Numbered from the stretch's first letter, positions 1 to 11,734 are shown. The stretch is 50,671 nt of DNA from Hymenochaete sp. R1 (GCA_019400425.1 JAFREE010000173.1:1-50671), one strand, 5' to 3'. Notes: generated from the sequence alone by a model not told the origin. Made by a program: numbers and translations.

Positions 1-494
1 TGTGCCATGTCGGCGGCAAGAAAAGAGGGAAATGTGTCACACGCGGGTTGGTAGAAACCAACTTTCCCCTACCTTACGGCCATCGTGTGCCTCTGAACTC
101 GAAGTCAAACCATTTACTCGCCATGAAGCCAACACGGGCTTTATCTTTTCTGCTAGTCAGTCGCATCTATTGAGTTATTGAGTCATTGAGTGAGGGACTT
201 GCTGCTGAAATAAGAATCAGAGAAAACGGTATGGCCCATATGTCGCTGGGCTTCCGGCGGAAGGTCCTGTAGCCCACACTGGCAAACAGTGAGCGCCATT
301 CCTTCCTTCCACGTCGATTTGACTGCTGCTGAATAGAATGTCCAACTTGATCTGGGAACTGCTCGTCTGCCCACGTTTTGCGTACACAACCGGCGCCTCA
401 ACTTGAACTATGAACTACTGAATCGCAATCGATAACGCTCATATTCTATCCTTTCCTGGCCTGACCTGACCTTCAACTCAAACGACGAAGAGCT
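1..494. other. Upstream region of the ALDH gene, no gene resolved
   Basis: No coding sequence is supported here. The missing first exon of the downstream aldehyde dehydrogenase should lie in this stretch. ATG codons at about 123, 231, 338 and 409 give only short reading frames, and none gives a recognisable ALDH N-terminus. The window edge may also cut the 5' end of the transcript. Confidence 0.4.
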
Positions 495-2850
495 GACATC
501 CCGATCATTGACCCCGCAACTGGAGAAGAGATATCCTCGTGAGCAATACCCCAGCCTCCACAGCCATTCTTCGTCGCTCATTGTTCAGCCCGTTCAAATA
601 AGAATACAACCGCCGTCTTCACAGTACATACGCGACACGGTTGCATACGCCCAAAATACTTTCCGTAACGGCACATGGTCCCGGCTCCCTGCGCACTCGC
701 GCTCCGTCGTCCTTTCTCGGATTGCAGACAGACTGGAAGAGAAGATAAATGAATTCGTTGACATGGAGGTGATGCAAACGGGGAGGTGTGTAAGAGAGAT
801 GAAGGCACAGGTAGGGAGGGTCGGAGAGTGGTTGTAAGTTTGAGCTTGCCTTTTGTCCTTGTCTTGCCACTTTCTCGTTATTTCTAACCATGCTTGTTGG
901 TTGACCGTACCCTATAGACGTTATTATGCAGCTTTACTTCGAACACGCCAAGACTTTGTCGCGCCTACGCATGGGAAACTGCACAACTTCGTCACCCGAG
1001 TTCCTCTTGGTGTCGTCGCACAGATCACGGTCCGTGATCTTTCTCCTCCTTCTATTTCCGATTAGCTATCTAGCTATCTTCAAAGGGCTAATACTAGTGC
1101 ATTGCTCCTTTCTTCATCATTTCATATGGGTCCTACAAGCCATTCAACCACCCCCTCCTCATAGCACTGAAGAAAATCGCACCAGCTCTTGCTGCTGGCA
1201 ACAGCGTCATCGTCAAACCATCTGAGGTGTGTTTTCGTAGTACGTTCTCATAATAGGCACCGTGTGCACCAACTCTCAGAGAACGCGTCTGACTCTCATT
1301 TTCCCTGTCTATCAGCTAGCGCCCATTTCTGTACTTGAATTTGCTGAATTGGCAAGCGAAGCTGGATGTGAGTATGGAACCGATGCTTTATTACTCAAGC
1401 CCTTTGTCGGTCGGATACTGATCTCATGTCACTATATTCTAGTACCCCCCGGTGTTCTTTCCGTACTCCCCGGTTTTGGCTATACAACCGGGAAGGACCT
1501 ATGCTCGAACGCAATGATAGCTAAGATCGATATCACTGTACGTCGTCTGATACACGCTATTTTAGATTGCCAGTCATCCCGTATATAGGCAGGAACGAAG
1601 ACGGGGCGGGAGCTAGGGGGCATCGCAGGCTCAAATTTGGCCGCTTATACAGCAGAGCTCGGTGGAAAGGTGTGTGCTTTTTTTAAATATATCTTATAGT
1701 CGAATCTTTGACATATTTTTGGCGGATGTCTGTATTTCGCACTGCACACTTATCAGGCACCTATACTGGTCTTTGATGATGCGGACGTGCAGAACGCAGT
1801 GAATGGCACCGCTTTCGCGGCGTTCGTTGCCTCTGGCCAAACATGCGTATCCGGTACTCGGATTTTAGTACAGAACGATATTTACGAAGATTTTATGCAC
1901 CGTTGCATGGAGAAAACGAAAAACATAACAAGCAGGATAGGCAACCGTAAGTGTTCCATATTCACACATACACTTTCTCATAATATATGGTCCGTCTTCG
2001 CTATAAATCCAGCTATGAACCCTCAATCCAGCATGGGAACAATCATTTCACCCTTGCATCTTGATCGTATACATGACATGGTCAACAATCACGGCTCATC
2101 GGGCTCTGTCGCTCTCGGAGGTCATCGCATGGAAGGAAAGTCGAGCCTGGACGGTTTTGACCTTTCGAAAGGGAGTTTCTACGCGCCTACTATCATTGAG
2201 GATGTATCATCGGAAGATGAGCTCTGGCAGGAGGAAATCTTTGGGCCCGTTGTCGTCGTAAAAAGATTCTCCGTGAGTTTAAATCGATTTTTCTGTCTTT
2301 AACTCGTCTACATTGAAAGTAATATCATTGTGCCTTCTTTCTGAAAATCTACAGACGGAACAAGAAGCCATTGAACTCGCTAACGATTCCAAATATGGCC
2401 TCGGCGCGGGGATCTGGACTGAAAACCTCTCGAGGGCGCATCGCGTTGCCGAGGCTATTGAAGCAGGTCTCGTATGGGTGAACACGCACCATCGGAACGA
2501 TCCTAGTTCTCCGTGGTACGTCAATCTTCTTCAATGCTTTTCTCTCTTTCTCCGGGGCTTTGCGTTAGTCGAAAAGGAAGTTTACAAGTGTGTGTTTTAC
2601 CTAGGGGCGGGATGAAGGAGAGTGGGATCGGGCGCGAGAATGGTGTGGAGGCATATGAGGCTTGTAAGTTCCCCCTTTTCTCCCCACATCAAAGAGTGAT
2701 TGCTGGGATGCTAACAGCATGGCACAACCGGGTTTACTTTCAGATACCCAAAGCAAATCCATCATTATCAACACTGCGAGCGCAGAAGAGACCCGGATGG
2801 TGGGAGACTGGTTTGCTGAGGGTTCTGTGGGAGAAAGGCGGTATGGGTGA
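495..2850 (+). CDS. NAD(P)-dependent aldehyde dehydrogenase, 5' end unresolved
   Basis: Oxidises an aldehyde to the acid; the closest resemblance is to the betaine-aldehyde/4-trimethylaminobutyraldehyde class, but the substrate is inferred. Exons: <495..538, 603..833, 918..1029, 1140..1226, 1316..1367, 1443..1537, 1589..1669, 1757..1946, 2013..2272, 2355..2515, 2605..2663, 2744..2850 (about 492 codons seen). Family landmarks appear in order: IIDPATGEE near the start, PFNHP, the cofactor loop [18 protein letters not shown], the general-base segment ELGGK, the catalytic cysteine in [16 protein letters not shown], and the C-terminal [13 protein letters not shown]. All junctions keep frame. No in-frame ATG precedes IIDP before a stop at 462-464, so an upstream exon of about 20-30 residues is missing from this model. 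The size otherwise fits the usual ~490-500 residues. Confidence 0.9.
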
Positions 2851-3582
2851 CGGTCTTGGATAAGCTGTTTCTATCTTTTGGCTCTACTCAAGGGACGTGT
2901 CTGCCTGTGTTACTCTCCCTAATCTATCAAGGACTGTTCCAGGGACAGTAGAATTTTTGCCATGGAGGCTTTGAAGGGCATCATCGTTTGTGCTCGGAAG
3001 ACCGGAGAAGGAAAGGCGATTGATATTTTTGGTCGCAAATGAACAGCATCATGATTCTCTTTCTTGCATATAGGTAGGACACTTTTCGCAGCTGGAGGGA
3101 CTGCATTGAGCACAATCATACAACATAAATCAGTGTCGATTCTCTGAATGAACGAGTTGTACCCACCACCATTGACAACTTCAGATTGAAGGTTTTTTTT
3201 AAAAGATAGTAATTGCCACACGTTCAAAGCCTCGTCGCCTCTCATCTCGATTCAATCGACTCGACGGCGCGAGCTACAGTCTCCAGAAACCGCAAAGAGC
3301 ATCATCATAAACTTCAATCCAGTAGTATTGACTCGAATTGAGTTACAATAAGGTTCAGTCATCGGGTCTTGAGCGCAGCAGCATCCTTGCAACGTGTTCA
3401 GCACTGGCACTGTCCGGCAGGTGCCTCGACCTGGGAATTCCTTGATCTGGGACCGAAAATTCCCCTACAAATAGGCGCACTGGCATGTAATAAATGGCAT
3501 CTGATTGGAACGAGTTCACACTCTTACTCTAAGCTGTTCACCTTTTCTGAGATAAATTCGTTTCACCAATCCAGTGGACTAC
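2851..3582. other. Intergenic, ALDH to oxidoreductase
   Basis: No supported gene. It should hold the ALDH 3' UTR and the promoter of the next gene. Short reading frames on both strands (for example 2919-3245 minus and 3369-3590 plus) match no family I recognise. Confidence 0.5.
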
Positions 3583-5316
3583 ATGCCTGAAGCTCCGAGT
3601 CACTCGTCCGCTCCGACGCTGAATGGGGTACATCGAAGTTCAACTCCTAAGCCCGTCAGGCTAGCCATCGTAGGGTGCGGGCAACGTGGAGTAGTACGTA
3701 ACGTTCATCCCTCCGTGGTATCTCCAAGTTAGTTTAACACCAGTCTCTCAAAACGGACTATCACTGGTGCTCCACTGCGGCCACTGGCACGAACGACAAA
3801 ACGAATCAATGGCAAACGTTGAAAGGGTTACGCAGAATACGCCCTCCGATTTCCATTAGAAGCCATAGTAGTCGCCATCGCTGAACCCCGCCCCAAAGCC
3901 CGTCAATCCACCGCTGCAGCGCACACACTTACCGGATCATCCGTCTTCTCATCATGGCAAGCCCTCCACACGCACGCCAAATCGCAACTTGAACAGACGC
4001 GCGAACGTGTCGCTGATGCAGTAATCGTCGCAGTACAAGATCGTATGCACTGTGAGGTCGTATGCAAGTTTGCAGAGCTAGGGTATGATATTCTGTGTGA
4101 GAAGCCTATGGCAACGAGCGTTGAGGAATGCGTGAAGATGGCCGACGCGGTTCAGAAAGCTGGGGTGATATTCGGTATCGGACATGGTATGCGTAAAGCA
4201 TTTCCCGGAACCCACTGGCATTCGCTGACTAAGGGAACTTGGACAGTCCTACGATACTCGCCATATAACAAAGCTATTGCAGACGTCGTGCATTCGGGTG
4301 AGCTCGGTAAATTGATAAACATTCAACATCTCGAACCCATCGGACACTGGCATTTCGCCCACTCGTACGTTCGTGGGTCATGGGCCAACGAAGAGACGTC
4401 TTCCTTTTCCCTTATGACCAAGAGCTGCCAGTAAGTTAAAGTCCCAGTCGTGTAGGTTTTTTTTGATTATCCCGTGTCCCGTAGTGACATCGACATCATA
4501 TGCGCCATGCTTGCACCCGCAGTTCCTGTTCGTGTTTCATCCTTCGGGTCTCTACAGCACTTCAAACGATCCGAGAAACCGATAAAGGCAGGATCAGCGA
4601 CCAGATGCCTGGACTGTCCGATCGAAAGTGAATGTCCCTACAGCGCAAAAAGCAGTAAGTCTTCGTCGTTTCCCTCTTTAATCGCAAAACTTACTCGATT
4701 CCGTCCAGTTTATCTTGACCGAGTAAACGAAGGCTACACCCGCTGGCCCGTTAGCCCCCTCGTCGATGGTACACCCACCCCCTCCAACATCCTCACCGCC
4801 CTCCAAACAACCCCTTACGGCCTCTGCGTCTACGAGCACCCAAACGCCAACAACGTTGTGGACAACCAAATCGTCAACATCGAGTTCTCCTCGGGCGCCA
4901 CGGCAGCCTTCACGATGGTCGCCTTCACGGAGCTCATCTGCGAGCGGCAGACGAGGATGCATTTTAGTGGGGGTGAGATCATTGGCAATTCGAAGGAGGC
5001 GCGTGTGGTGAATTTTTCTGGGATGAAAAAGGCGGAGAGAAGGGAGGGTGGTAATGACGGTGTCAAGGTATTGATGTCGGAAGATGAGGGCGGAGGACAT
5101 GGCGGGGGCGACCTGGGTCTCATTCGAGCCTTCGTGGAAGCCGTCTATACGAGAGACCAGTCATCACTGGGGGTGACCGTGGAAGATATTTTGAGAAGCC
5201 ACCTTACCGTGTTCGCAGGCGAGGCAAGTCGAAGAGAAGGAAGGGTGGTGGATGTTATTAAGTTCGAGAAGAGCGCAAGGGAATCTGTTGATCTAGCTGG
5301 AGGGAAGGCAGTTTGA
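3583..5316 (+). CDS. Gfo/Idh/MocA family NAD(P)-dependent oxidoreductase
   Basis: Predicted soluble dehydrogenase acting on a sugar or related polyol; the substrate cannot be told. Exons: 3583..3693, 3826..4186, 4247..4430, 4485..4654, 4709..5316. The protein opens with a short tail, then the Rossmann motif AIVGCGQRG. The family signature CEKPMA (EKP lysine) follows, then a C-terminal domain with SCHDIDII. A cysteine cluster, CLDCPIESECPYSAK, is typical of one Gfo/Idh/MocA subgroup and may be structural. The first ATG before the Rossmann motif is taken as start. The last intron (4655-4708) is 54 nt, a multiple of three, so the frame runs through it; the GT..AG ends and branch-like CTTAC argue it is removed. 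Same strand as the ALDH, but no shared pathway is evident. Confidence 0.85.
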
Positions 5317-5533
5317 TTGTCAATATCAACGGTTAGCTTCCGAATTACTCACCTGTCCACCACGAAAAACACGCAAACAATGTGAGAAACAATATGAAGT
5401 TAAATTTTGGTTGTAGATTGCATGTAAATGAGTACATATGGAACAAGTTTGTTGATCAAAGATGATGGCGTCGCAAACGGAATTTCAAGAACGAAAGGAA
5501 CACGATAAAGAAAAGAAAAGGAAAAGGAAAATT

Positions 5534-7529
5534 TCATTCAGTGCATTCAAGCTCCTGCTTGATCCTCTCCCTGACTTCTCTCAAGCCACCGGCATCCTTC
5601 TTCACTCGCTTCGGACTGAGTGTCTTGAGCTCTTCATCGCTATCTGCAGCTCCACTAATCCGTTTTTTCGGGCTTGCAGATGTACTTGAGACACTACCAG
5701 CACCATTAGTTCCACCTGGAGTCGCAGCAGGCATTTCGAGCCATTCTTCGCCTCCTACATTAATTTGTTTGAGGAAGAATGGACACATCGACGCCAGCAT
5801 CGCAATGGACTCAACCGCCTCCGCGGAAGAGATTGGGACGGGAGATGACTTCAGGATGGCCCGGACGACTTCGTCATTGGGAAGTGTTCGTCGTTTGCGG
5901 ATACTACCGCCGGTTCCTGAAAGAGTCGGAGACGTAAAGAACCTAAAGTAACAGTTAGAAGGCACTGGAATACAATAAAAATTGATGTGTACTCACATCC
6001 ATATACTCTCAGCTACACCGCCGAGGCGGCCAAGGAGACAGCGCCTACGTATTTCTTCCTGGCTAAGCTTAAGCAGTTCATCTTTCGACATGCCTTTGCC
6101 TGTCGTAATTCGAGTTTTAGACGGTGTTGCCGGAACCTGTGCTTCTGACTTCTTCCGGATACGCTCATATAGCGCAGCGCGACGTGATGTCGTAGGAGTC
6201 TCTGGTGCTGTCACTGCACCAGCGCCTCGCTGACTCACTGGAGTTGAGGGCCTTGATGACTCAGACGGAAACATGACGGTTGAGATCCGTGGAGTGTTCG
6301 GTGTCGAAGGCATCGTCCTTATAGTAGTCGGCGTTGAAGGCATCTTCCTCACAGTAATTGGGGTCGATGGCATTGTTCGTATAATACGAGAGGTGGTAGG
6401 CGTTGGTGGAAGCGGAATCCTCGAAGGGGTGAGAGGAGTTGCGCTTTTGGAAGGTGTCGCATTAAGTTTGGTCGAACTCGTTCGTGACATCGAAGCAGGG
6501 GTTATAGGGAAGGGGATAGCAAATTCATCCTTTCCACGCTTGCATGGAGTGGCTCGCGGTTTCACGGGAGACGACCGAGATGGCGAAGGTGGGCATTCAG
6601 TCCCAGGCTGTGTCATGGTCTTCGAGGATTTTGGAGACAGGGATACTAGGCGCTGCGTCAGTGCAGATTGCTTCGACGCAGGCTGAACAAGTGGGGGAAG
6701 CTCCGCAAGAGGGATATTCGGAAGATTTTCAGTTTTGGGATGCAGCTGAGAAGAAAAGTCAGTCTATTAGAGACATGAAAAAAAGACGGAAACATGCCTC
6801 CACCCATCTATTAAGCTTCCACATAAGCGACCTATTGCGCTCTTCTCCGCCGGAGGTCCAGCGAGCGACAGCGGCCATGCCGCCCATCATTTGCTTGTCG
6901 ATATCCATCTCGACCTCTATACCGATGCCATACGCGGGAACGCGCTTATTTCCGGCTTTGGGCATGTGTGTAGTTGGGGTGAGTACGATGCCACCGGCAC
7001 CTCGAGGCCATTGCTTGGGGTGGTCAGTAGTTGATCCAGTATCCTCCAGGAAGGGATTGTCGTCACTCTTGACCGGCAGTTTTTTCCCATCCCACTCCCA
7101 GAGCCAACACAGACGCCTAATGTCGTCCATCGTGCACGACCTACTAAGGCCTGATGCTGAAGACAGGGTGTGATTGTTCAACACGTTCGGCACCACTCCT
7201 GTATCGGATGGGCAAACAGCTGCGGTCGCAAGAGAGTGGGAAAGGGCATGCTGAAGCGAACTTTGAATGGAATAAAGGCGTTCTAAGTGGGGAGGAAGAG
7301 ATGATGCTTTCTTCGGCGTGGCTTTCTTCGGTGTCGCCGGCGGTGTCGGAACACTGAAGATAGTCAGTCTTGGTGGGCCACTCCGGCATACAGTGTGAGG
7401 CTATAGAGCTTTAGCTTACCTCCTGCGGAGACGCTTAGGCGTCAGAACGTCGTCGTCGTTGTCGTCGTCGCTGATGTAGCCCCTCTTCTTGCGAGGTGTG
7501 ACACGCAAAGTGGTGTACAATTCCGACAT
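5534..7529 (-). CDS. CDT1: DNA replication licensing factor Cdt1
   Basis: Loads the MCM2-7 helicase at origins together with ORC and Cdc6. Exons (minus): 7529..7420, 7353..6798, 6745..5997, 5942..5534; about 607 residues. A short acidic/basic N-terminus ([16 protein letters not shown]) precedes the central winged-helix region with [19 protein letters not shown] and [14 protein letters not shown], as in fungal Cdt1. A Ser/Thr/Pro-rich linker follows, rich in SP/TP sites likely to be kinase targets. The C-terminal MCM-binding winged helix runs from [11 protein letters not shown] through the hydrophobic stretch [12 protein letters not shown]. Intron 2 fits the family best with a GC donor (GAG|GCATGT, 6797 down to 6746). 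A GT donor six bases upstream (TGG|GTGGAG) also keeps frame but drops two residues of the conserved NRWVE helix. Identification is from remembered family patterns, not a search. Confidence 0.88.
6300..6389 (-). repeat. Three tandem 30-bp repeats inside CDT1
   Basis: Three imperfect in-frame 30-bp units encode R-x-MPSTP-x-T type decapeptides in the disordered Ser/Thr/Pro linker of Cdt1. Each unit carries an STP site, so copy number would change the number of possible proline-directed phosphorylation sites. Confidence 0.75.
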
Positions 7530-7794
7530 GATGACGATGGCTCGAAATATTTATCGCTGCAGTCAAGTGCAAGCTCGTGAGGGGAGAGAAAAGAAGTCGC
7601 GGAGAAGGAGATGAGGGATGAAGAGAGAGGACTCTGGTCGAAGACGACGGCAGAGATGGAGGGAGGAGGGAGAGTGAGAGCAAGCGCGGTTTCAACGATC
7701 GATCTGCATAAAATACGCACCGTCGATAGCCGTAAGTCAACACTCACGTGACTAAAATTACCTTTTTCGGGAAGATAATTGGATCGCCGTCGAC

Positions 7795-7814
7795 GGACCG
7801 GACCGGACCGGACC
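7795..7814. repeat. Tandem GGACC pentanucleotide x4
   Basis: Four perfect copies of GGACC preceded by C, which creates overlapping CGG-A-CCG palindromes about 265-285 bp upstream of the CDT1 start codon. CGG/CCG half-sites are what fungal Zn2Cys6 factors bind, but a spacing of one base is short, so function is only a guess. Confidence 0.6.
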
Positions 7815-8296
7815 AACCTCTGAAGCCACGCCATCAACACCAACTATCCGAGCAACTTGAATCGGTACTGTATAGTTGTGTCGAGTATTACTATTAGAGA
7901 GAAATAATATGTCATAAGCATCCTTCAGGATTCAGCAGGTCCTTGAATAATGTGAATTCGCACCTGGTATGGCCACAAAATAATACTAACTTCTTTCCTT
8001 TTCCAACGCAGAGCCAGGTTCAATAGTTTCCGACAACCTCAGGCGACTGGTCTTGGGTCATGCCGATTATTCGGGATAAATCCTACGAGACTCAGAAGTC
8101 AGAGAAAGCTCTTCAGTGAAGGCTTCCCAGGGTAATGCTAGCTCAAGGATACGAGTTGTTTGGAGAGAGATTCGTGTTCCAATGCGGACCTCACAAGACG
8201 TGGTGGAACGAGAGCGAAGGACTTCAAGAAGGCGGGTGGACGGAAAGGATCTCTTCTCAGCATTCACTCTCACTATCGGGACTTTATAGATTTACG

Positions 8297-8581
8297 ATGT
8301 TTCTTTGTGTTCTGTTTGCTATTATTACATTGCGAGCCGCTTCTCTTTGTCGTACACAATGTACCAATCTGGCTCCAGCACCAGCAGCAACGCCCCCGTT
8401 GTATCCTTTGACGTTGCAATATCAAGACCAGCAAGTACCTTCATGCGTATTGGAAGCTTATTCAAGGAAAAAGAGCAATAACACGCTTATCACAATAGTA
8501 AAGGAGCCTATGGTGACGAGCCCTTTGATGAGAGCATTAGAGTCCACGAACAGAGGCCTTAGGAGATATGAGGATCCATAA
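8297..8581 (+). CDS. Possible small secreted protein (94 aa), weak
   Basis: The reading frame from the ATG at 8297 begins with a signal-peptide-like stretch (MFLCVLFAIITLRAAS) followed by a cysteine-containing, proline-rich segment (about 76 residues) with cysteines near the start and middle. The frame is open further upstream, but the hydrophobic start supports this ATG. I recognise no family. It lies between CDT1 and the mS34-like gene, with no intron evidence. It may equally be a chance ORF in a promoter region. Confidence 0.25.
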   Translation: MFLCVLFAIITLRAASLCRTQCTNLAPAPAATPPLYPLTLQYQDQQVPSCVLEAYSRKKSNNTLITIVKEPMVTSPLMRALESTNRGLRRYEDP

Positions 8582-8653
8582 TTAATGAACGTGTATAAAG
8601 GAAGACAAAGATTGATCAAACGAGTAAAGGAGGCAAAGTTAGCATGGGTGTCA

Positions 8654-9147
8654 TTATGACTTGGATGATTTCTTGTTCGTCCTCTTTACTACAGGCTCCG
8701 AAGGTAAGTCTTGCACCGGTGGTTGCTTGAAACCTTTAGAGGTGCCGTCAAGCCAGCTGTACTTCAACGATCCAGATATCTTTTCGTCCTTCTCGCTTAC
8801 GCGTTTCCCTGAGCAATTGAAAAGAAATAAAACCGTGAATACACACTTCTCGCATCCCAGGAATTTGATTCCAACTCACCTCGCCAAACGAGTCTCCCCC
8901 ACGCTCGCCCGTTATCCCCACCGTTCTTTAAAGACACTCTCGATATCTCCCAAAAGCATCCTCCGATACCCTTTGACGTCCATCGGGTCTGGTAAACTCG
9001 CGAGCCAACACCGTCATGAGGCAGACGCGACAAAGTTTGGAATAGATTGCGAGGTTTACTGATCAAGGGCTCCGTCATCTCTTTTTGCACGAGACTGGAC
9101 ATTGCGGAAGGAATGCTTCGCACGGTGCGTGCGGCGGGTGAAGCCAT
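8654..9147 (-). CDS. Mitochondrial small-subunit ribosomal protein mS34-like
   Basis: Likely a component of the mitochondrial ribosome small subunit. Two exons (minus): 9147..8880 and 8808..8654, 140 residues. The N-terminus is rich in Ala, Arg and Ser, as in a mitochondrial presequence. The core pattern NLFQTLSRLPHDGVGSRV followed by W residues and GRLVWRG resembles the MRPS34 family. The tail is Lys/Ser-rich (KRTNKKSSKS). The intron has a clean GTGAGT donor and joins GAGA-type phase-1 ends in frame (…LVWRGKRVSEKDEK…). It is divergent from the FGGY kinase with about 257 bp between start codons. Assignment rests on the short LPHDGVG-type motif only. Confidence 0.6.
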
Positions 9148-9404
9148 GTTTGCGGGCGTAGCAGGTCAAGCGCGTTGGGGAAGACAGCTACGTGCGCGGA
9201 AAGAAGAAGCGCTCAGGCTGCAGGCGAATTATGGATGGAGAAAATCGACACAGACGATCGACGTCCATCGATGCCTCTCCCTCCGAAAGGCAAGCTCCGA
9301 CGAACGCCCTCTCAGCCCCGCACCCCCATTCATTTTTCTAGATCTCTTTCTTTTCCTCCCATCTTGACGACATAGGCCGCCTGCGGGATCACGACGGAAC
9401 GAAG
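9148..9404. promoter_or_regulatory. Shared promoter interval, mS34-like / FGGY kinase
   Basis: The 257 bp between two divergent start codons must contain both promoters and 5' UTRs. No clear TATA box was seen. A pyrimidine-rich run (about 9310-9365) precedes the kinase start. Confidence 0.5.
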
Positions 9405-11542
9405 ATGACTGCTGACAACTCAAACGAGCCTCTTTACATTGGTATCGATGTCGGCACCGGCTCCGCGCGAGTCTGTCTGGTAGCGCATTCAGGTGATATA
9501 ATCGAGTCTGCAACCAAGGACACCAAAACGTTCCGCGATCACAAAGACCATCGTATCTTCGAACAATCTACCGACGATATCTGGGATGCTATATGCTCGT
9601 GTGTAAGCCAGGTACTTGCCTCGGGCCCAAATGGGAAGCGCATAGACCCAGCCCGTGTGAAGGGTATCGGATTTGATGCGACCTGCTCTTTGGCTGTATC
9701 CGATATGCAGGGAAATCCCATCACTGTAACAGGAGGAGATACCCTTGGAAAGCCAGGCGACCGCAACGTCATTCTGTGGGCTGATCATCGCGCAGAGGAG
9801 GAAGCCAAACTTATCAACAGCACTGGCTCAGTGGTGCTCGATTACGTCGGAGGTGTAATGAGTGTGAGTATCCCCAACAAACGTGCCTATCTACTCTATA
9901 CAGATATTCAATTCCCATAGCTTGAGATGGAAATTCCGAAAACGCTATGGCTCAAGAAGCACATGGACCCAGAACGCTTTTCCGAATGCCAATTCTTTGA
10001 CCTTCCGGACTTCCTTTCCTACAAGGCTACAGGAGAGATCACTCGATCCGCGTGCTCAATCACTTGCAAGTGTTCTTACGTTCCCGACAAAGGCCCTGAG
10101 CATCCTTGTGGGTGGCAGGACTCGTTCTTTGAGAAGATTGGTTTGGGCGACTTCGTGAAGAATAACTACGCTCAGCTCGGGCCTGTCAAAGATGGGCTAC
10201 AGCGCGATAAAAAACAGACGAACACCCTCACTGCCGGCTTACCCGTAGGAAAGGGTCTCAGTGAGAAAGCGGCGAAGGAGCTCGGACTGGCTGCCGGAAC
10301 CCCCGTCGGGAGTGCCGTCATTGATGCGTGAGTTCGAGAATACAATTTCGGATTTCGATTGAAAGGAACTGAAATTTGTTAGCTATGCAGGGTGGATTGG
10401 CACGATTGCTGCTCGCACGTCTGCAAAGGAAGCCGTAGCTACTCTCGAAACCTCAAGTCATCGACTTGCTCCTTGTGCCGGAACGTCAACTTGTTTCATC
10501 GTCCAGTCAAAAGAAGGTGTATTCGTACCTGGCGTCTGGGGTCCGTATAAAAATGCTGTGTTCCCAGGTTGGTGGATGAATGAAGGCGGGCAAAGCTCAA
10601 CTGGGCAGGTAGGCAGTTATTCTCCCCTAACGCCTGTGAGAGTTGTGCTCAATAAATTTACTAGTTGATCGACTTTATGATTACAACTCATAAAGCGTAC
10701 CCCGAGTTACAAGAGGTCGCAAAGAAGGAGAATACGAACATCCATGTCGGTCAGTCTGTGTGGATAGATTATTTATATCATGTATCACGAAAATGCTCTT
10801 ACCTTTGCGTCTTAAAGTTCTGGCTCATGAATTGGAAAAACTCCGCGTGGAAGCAGGAGTCGAATCATTGACCGAGTTGACAAAAGACATGCACCTCTAC
10901 CCGGACCTCCACGGTAAGCTATTTACAAAATTCCCCCTTCTTCTGTACAACTTCTCAATCGTCAACGAAGGCAACCGCTCTCCCATCGCCGACCCCACCA
11001 TGCGCGGCTCTATCATGGGTCTCACTCTCAGTTCCTCCCTGCAAGACCTCGCACGCAAATTCCACCTCACCTGCGAGTCTATTGCCCTTCAAACGCGCCA
11101 CATAGTTGACTCGATGAACAAGGCTGGACACTCGATCACCGAGCTCTACATGAGTGGCGGGCAGGCGAAGAATGCGAAGCTGATGCAGCTGTTTGCGGAC
11201 GTAACGCAATGCCGGGTGGTGTTGCCAGAGTCAACGGCGGATGCTGTGAGTCGCGGGTCGGCGATGCTTGCGAGGTATGCGGCGGAGAAAGGGAAGGGGA
11301 ACGGAAAAGAGGACTTACTTTGGGATATTATGGTGAGTTCGCCATTTTTTTGCTCCTAGAGCGAGGGGTCTAATCGTTGGTTCTTGACTTAGGTCGAAAT
11401 GACGCCAAATGGTAGCCTTGTCACCCCAGCTGCGTCCCCGCGCGAGAAGAAGTTGCTCGACACAAAGTACGAGATTTTCCTCGAGAGCATAGAAATCCAG
11501 AAACGCTGGAGAGAGAAGGTCGAGAGGGCTTTGAAAGATTAA
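9405..11542 (+). CDS. FGGY-family carbohydrate kinase (D-ribulokinase-like)
   Basis: Predicted to phosphorylate a pentulose, probably D-ribulose, with ATP in the cytosol. Exons: 9405..9863, 9921..10327, 10383..10608, 10665..10749, 10818..10913, 10971..11332, 11393..11542; 594 residues. The N-terminal FGGY domain starts with the phosphate-binding YIGIDVGTGSARV. It continues with GIGFDATCSL and ILWADHRAEEE, which fits the ribulokinase branch. The C-terminal domain has TPVGSAVIDAYAGWIG, with the probable catalytic aspartate, and the adenosine-site glycine motif MSGGQAKNAKLMQLFAD. Length matches the family. All junctions keep phase. The human FGGY/yeast YDR109C group is the nearest remembered match; substrate is inferred. 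Confidence 0.92.
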
Positions 11543-11734
11543 TTTCGATGTTAATGTCTGTACTTTGCTCGAGTCACATAGTCCCAATGTATCATGTCGT
11601 GTAGAATTGTTTATAGCTTGAGGCAATGAACAAAATGTGAATTGGTACCATAAGAAAGGTACCATGATAAGACGTCGAAAGGGAAAGGTTGTGATCGCGA
11701 GTCAGAGCAAGACGAAAAGTTAACATACAAGAAA

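Larger units (their letters stand above)
7530..8653. other. CDT1 promoter side and intergenic stretch
   Basis: Upstream of CDT1 on its strand. It contains a TCACGTGA palindrome (7744-7751, an E-box-like CACGTG core) and four tandem GGACC units (7795-7814). It also holds the weak small-protein candidate listed separately. No other gene is supported. Confidence 0.45.

Noticed and set aside
4678..5123. Antisense frames of 97-140 codons
   Set aside because: Opposite the last exon of the Gfo/Idh/MocA gene; composition mirrors the sense codons and no domain is visible.
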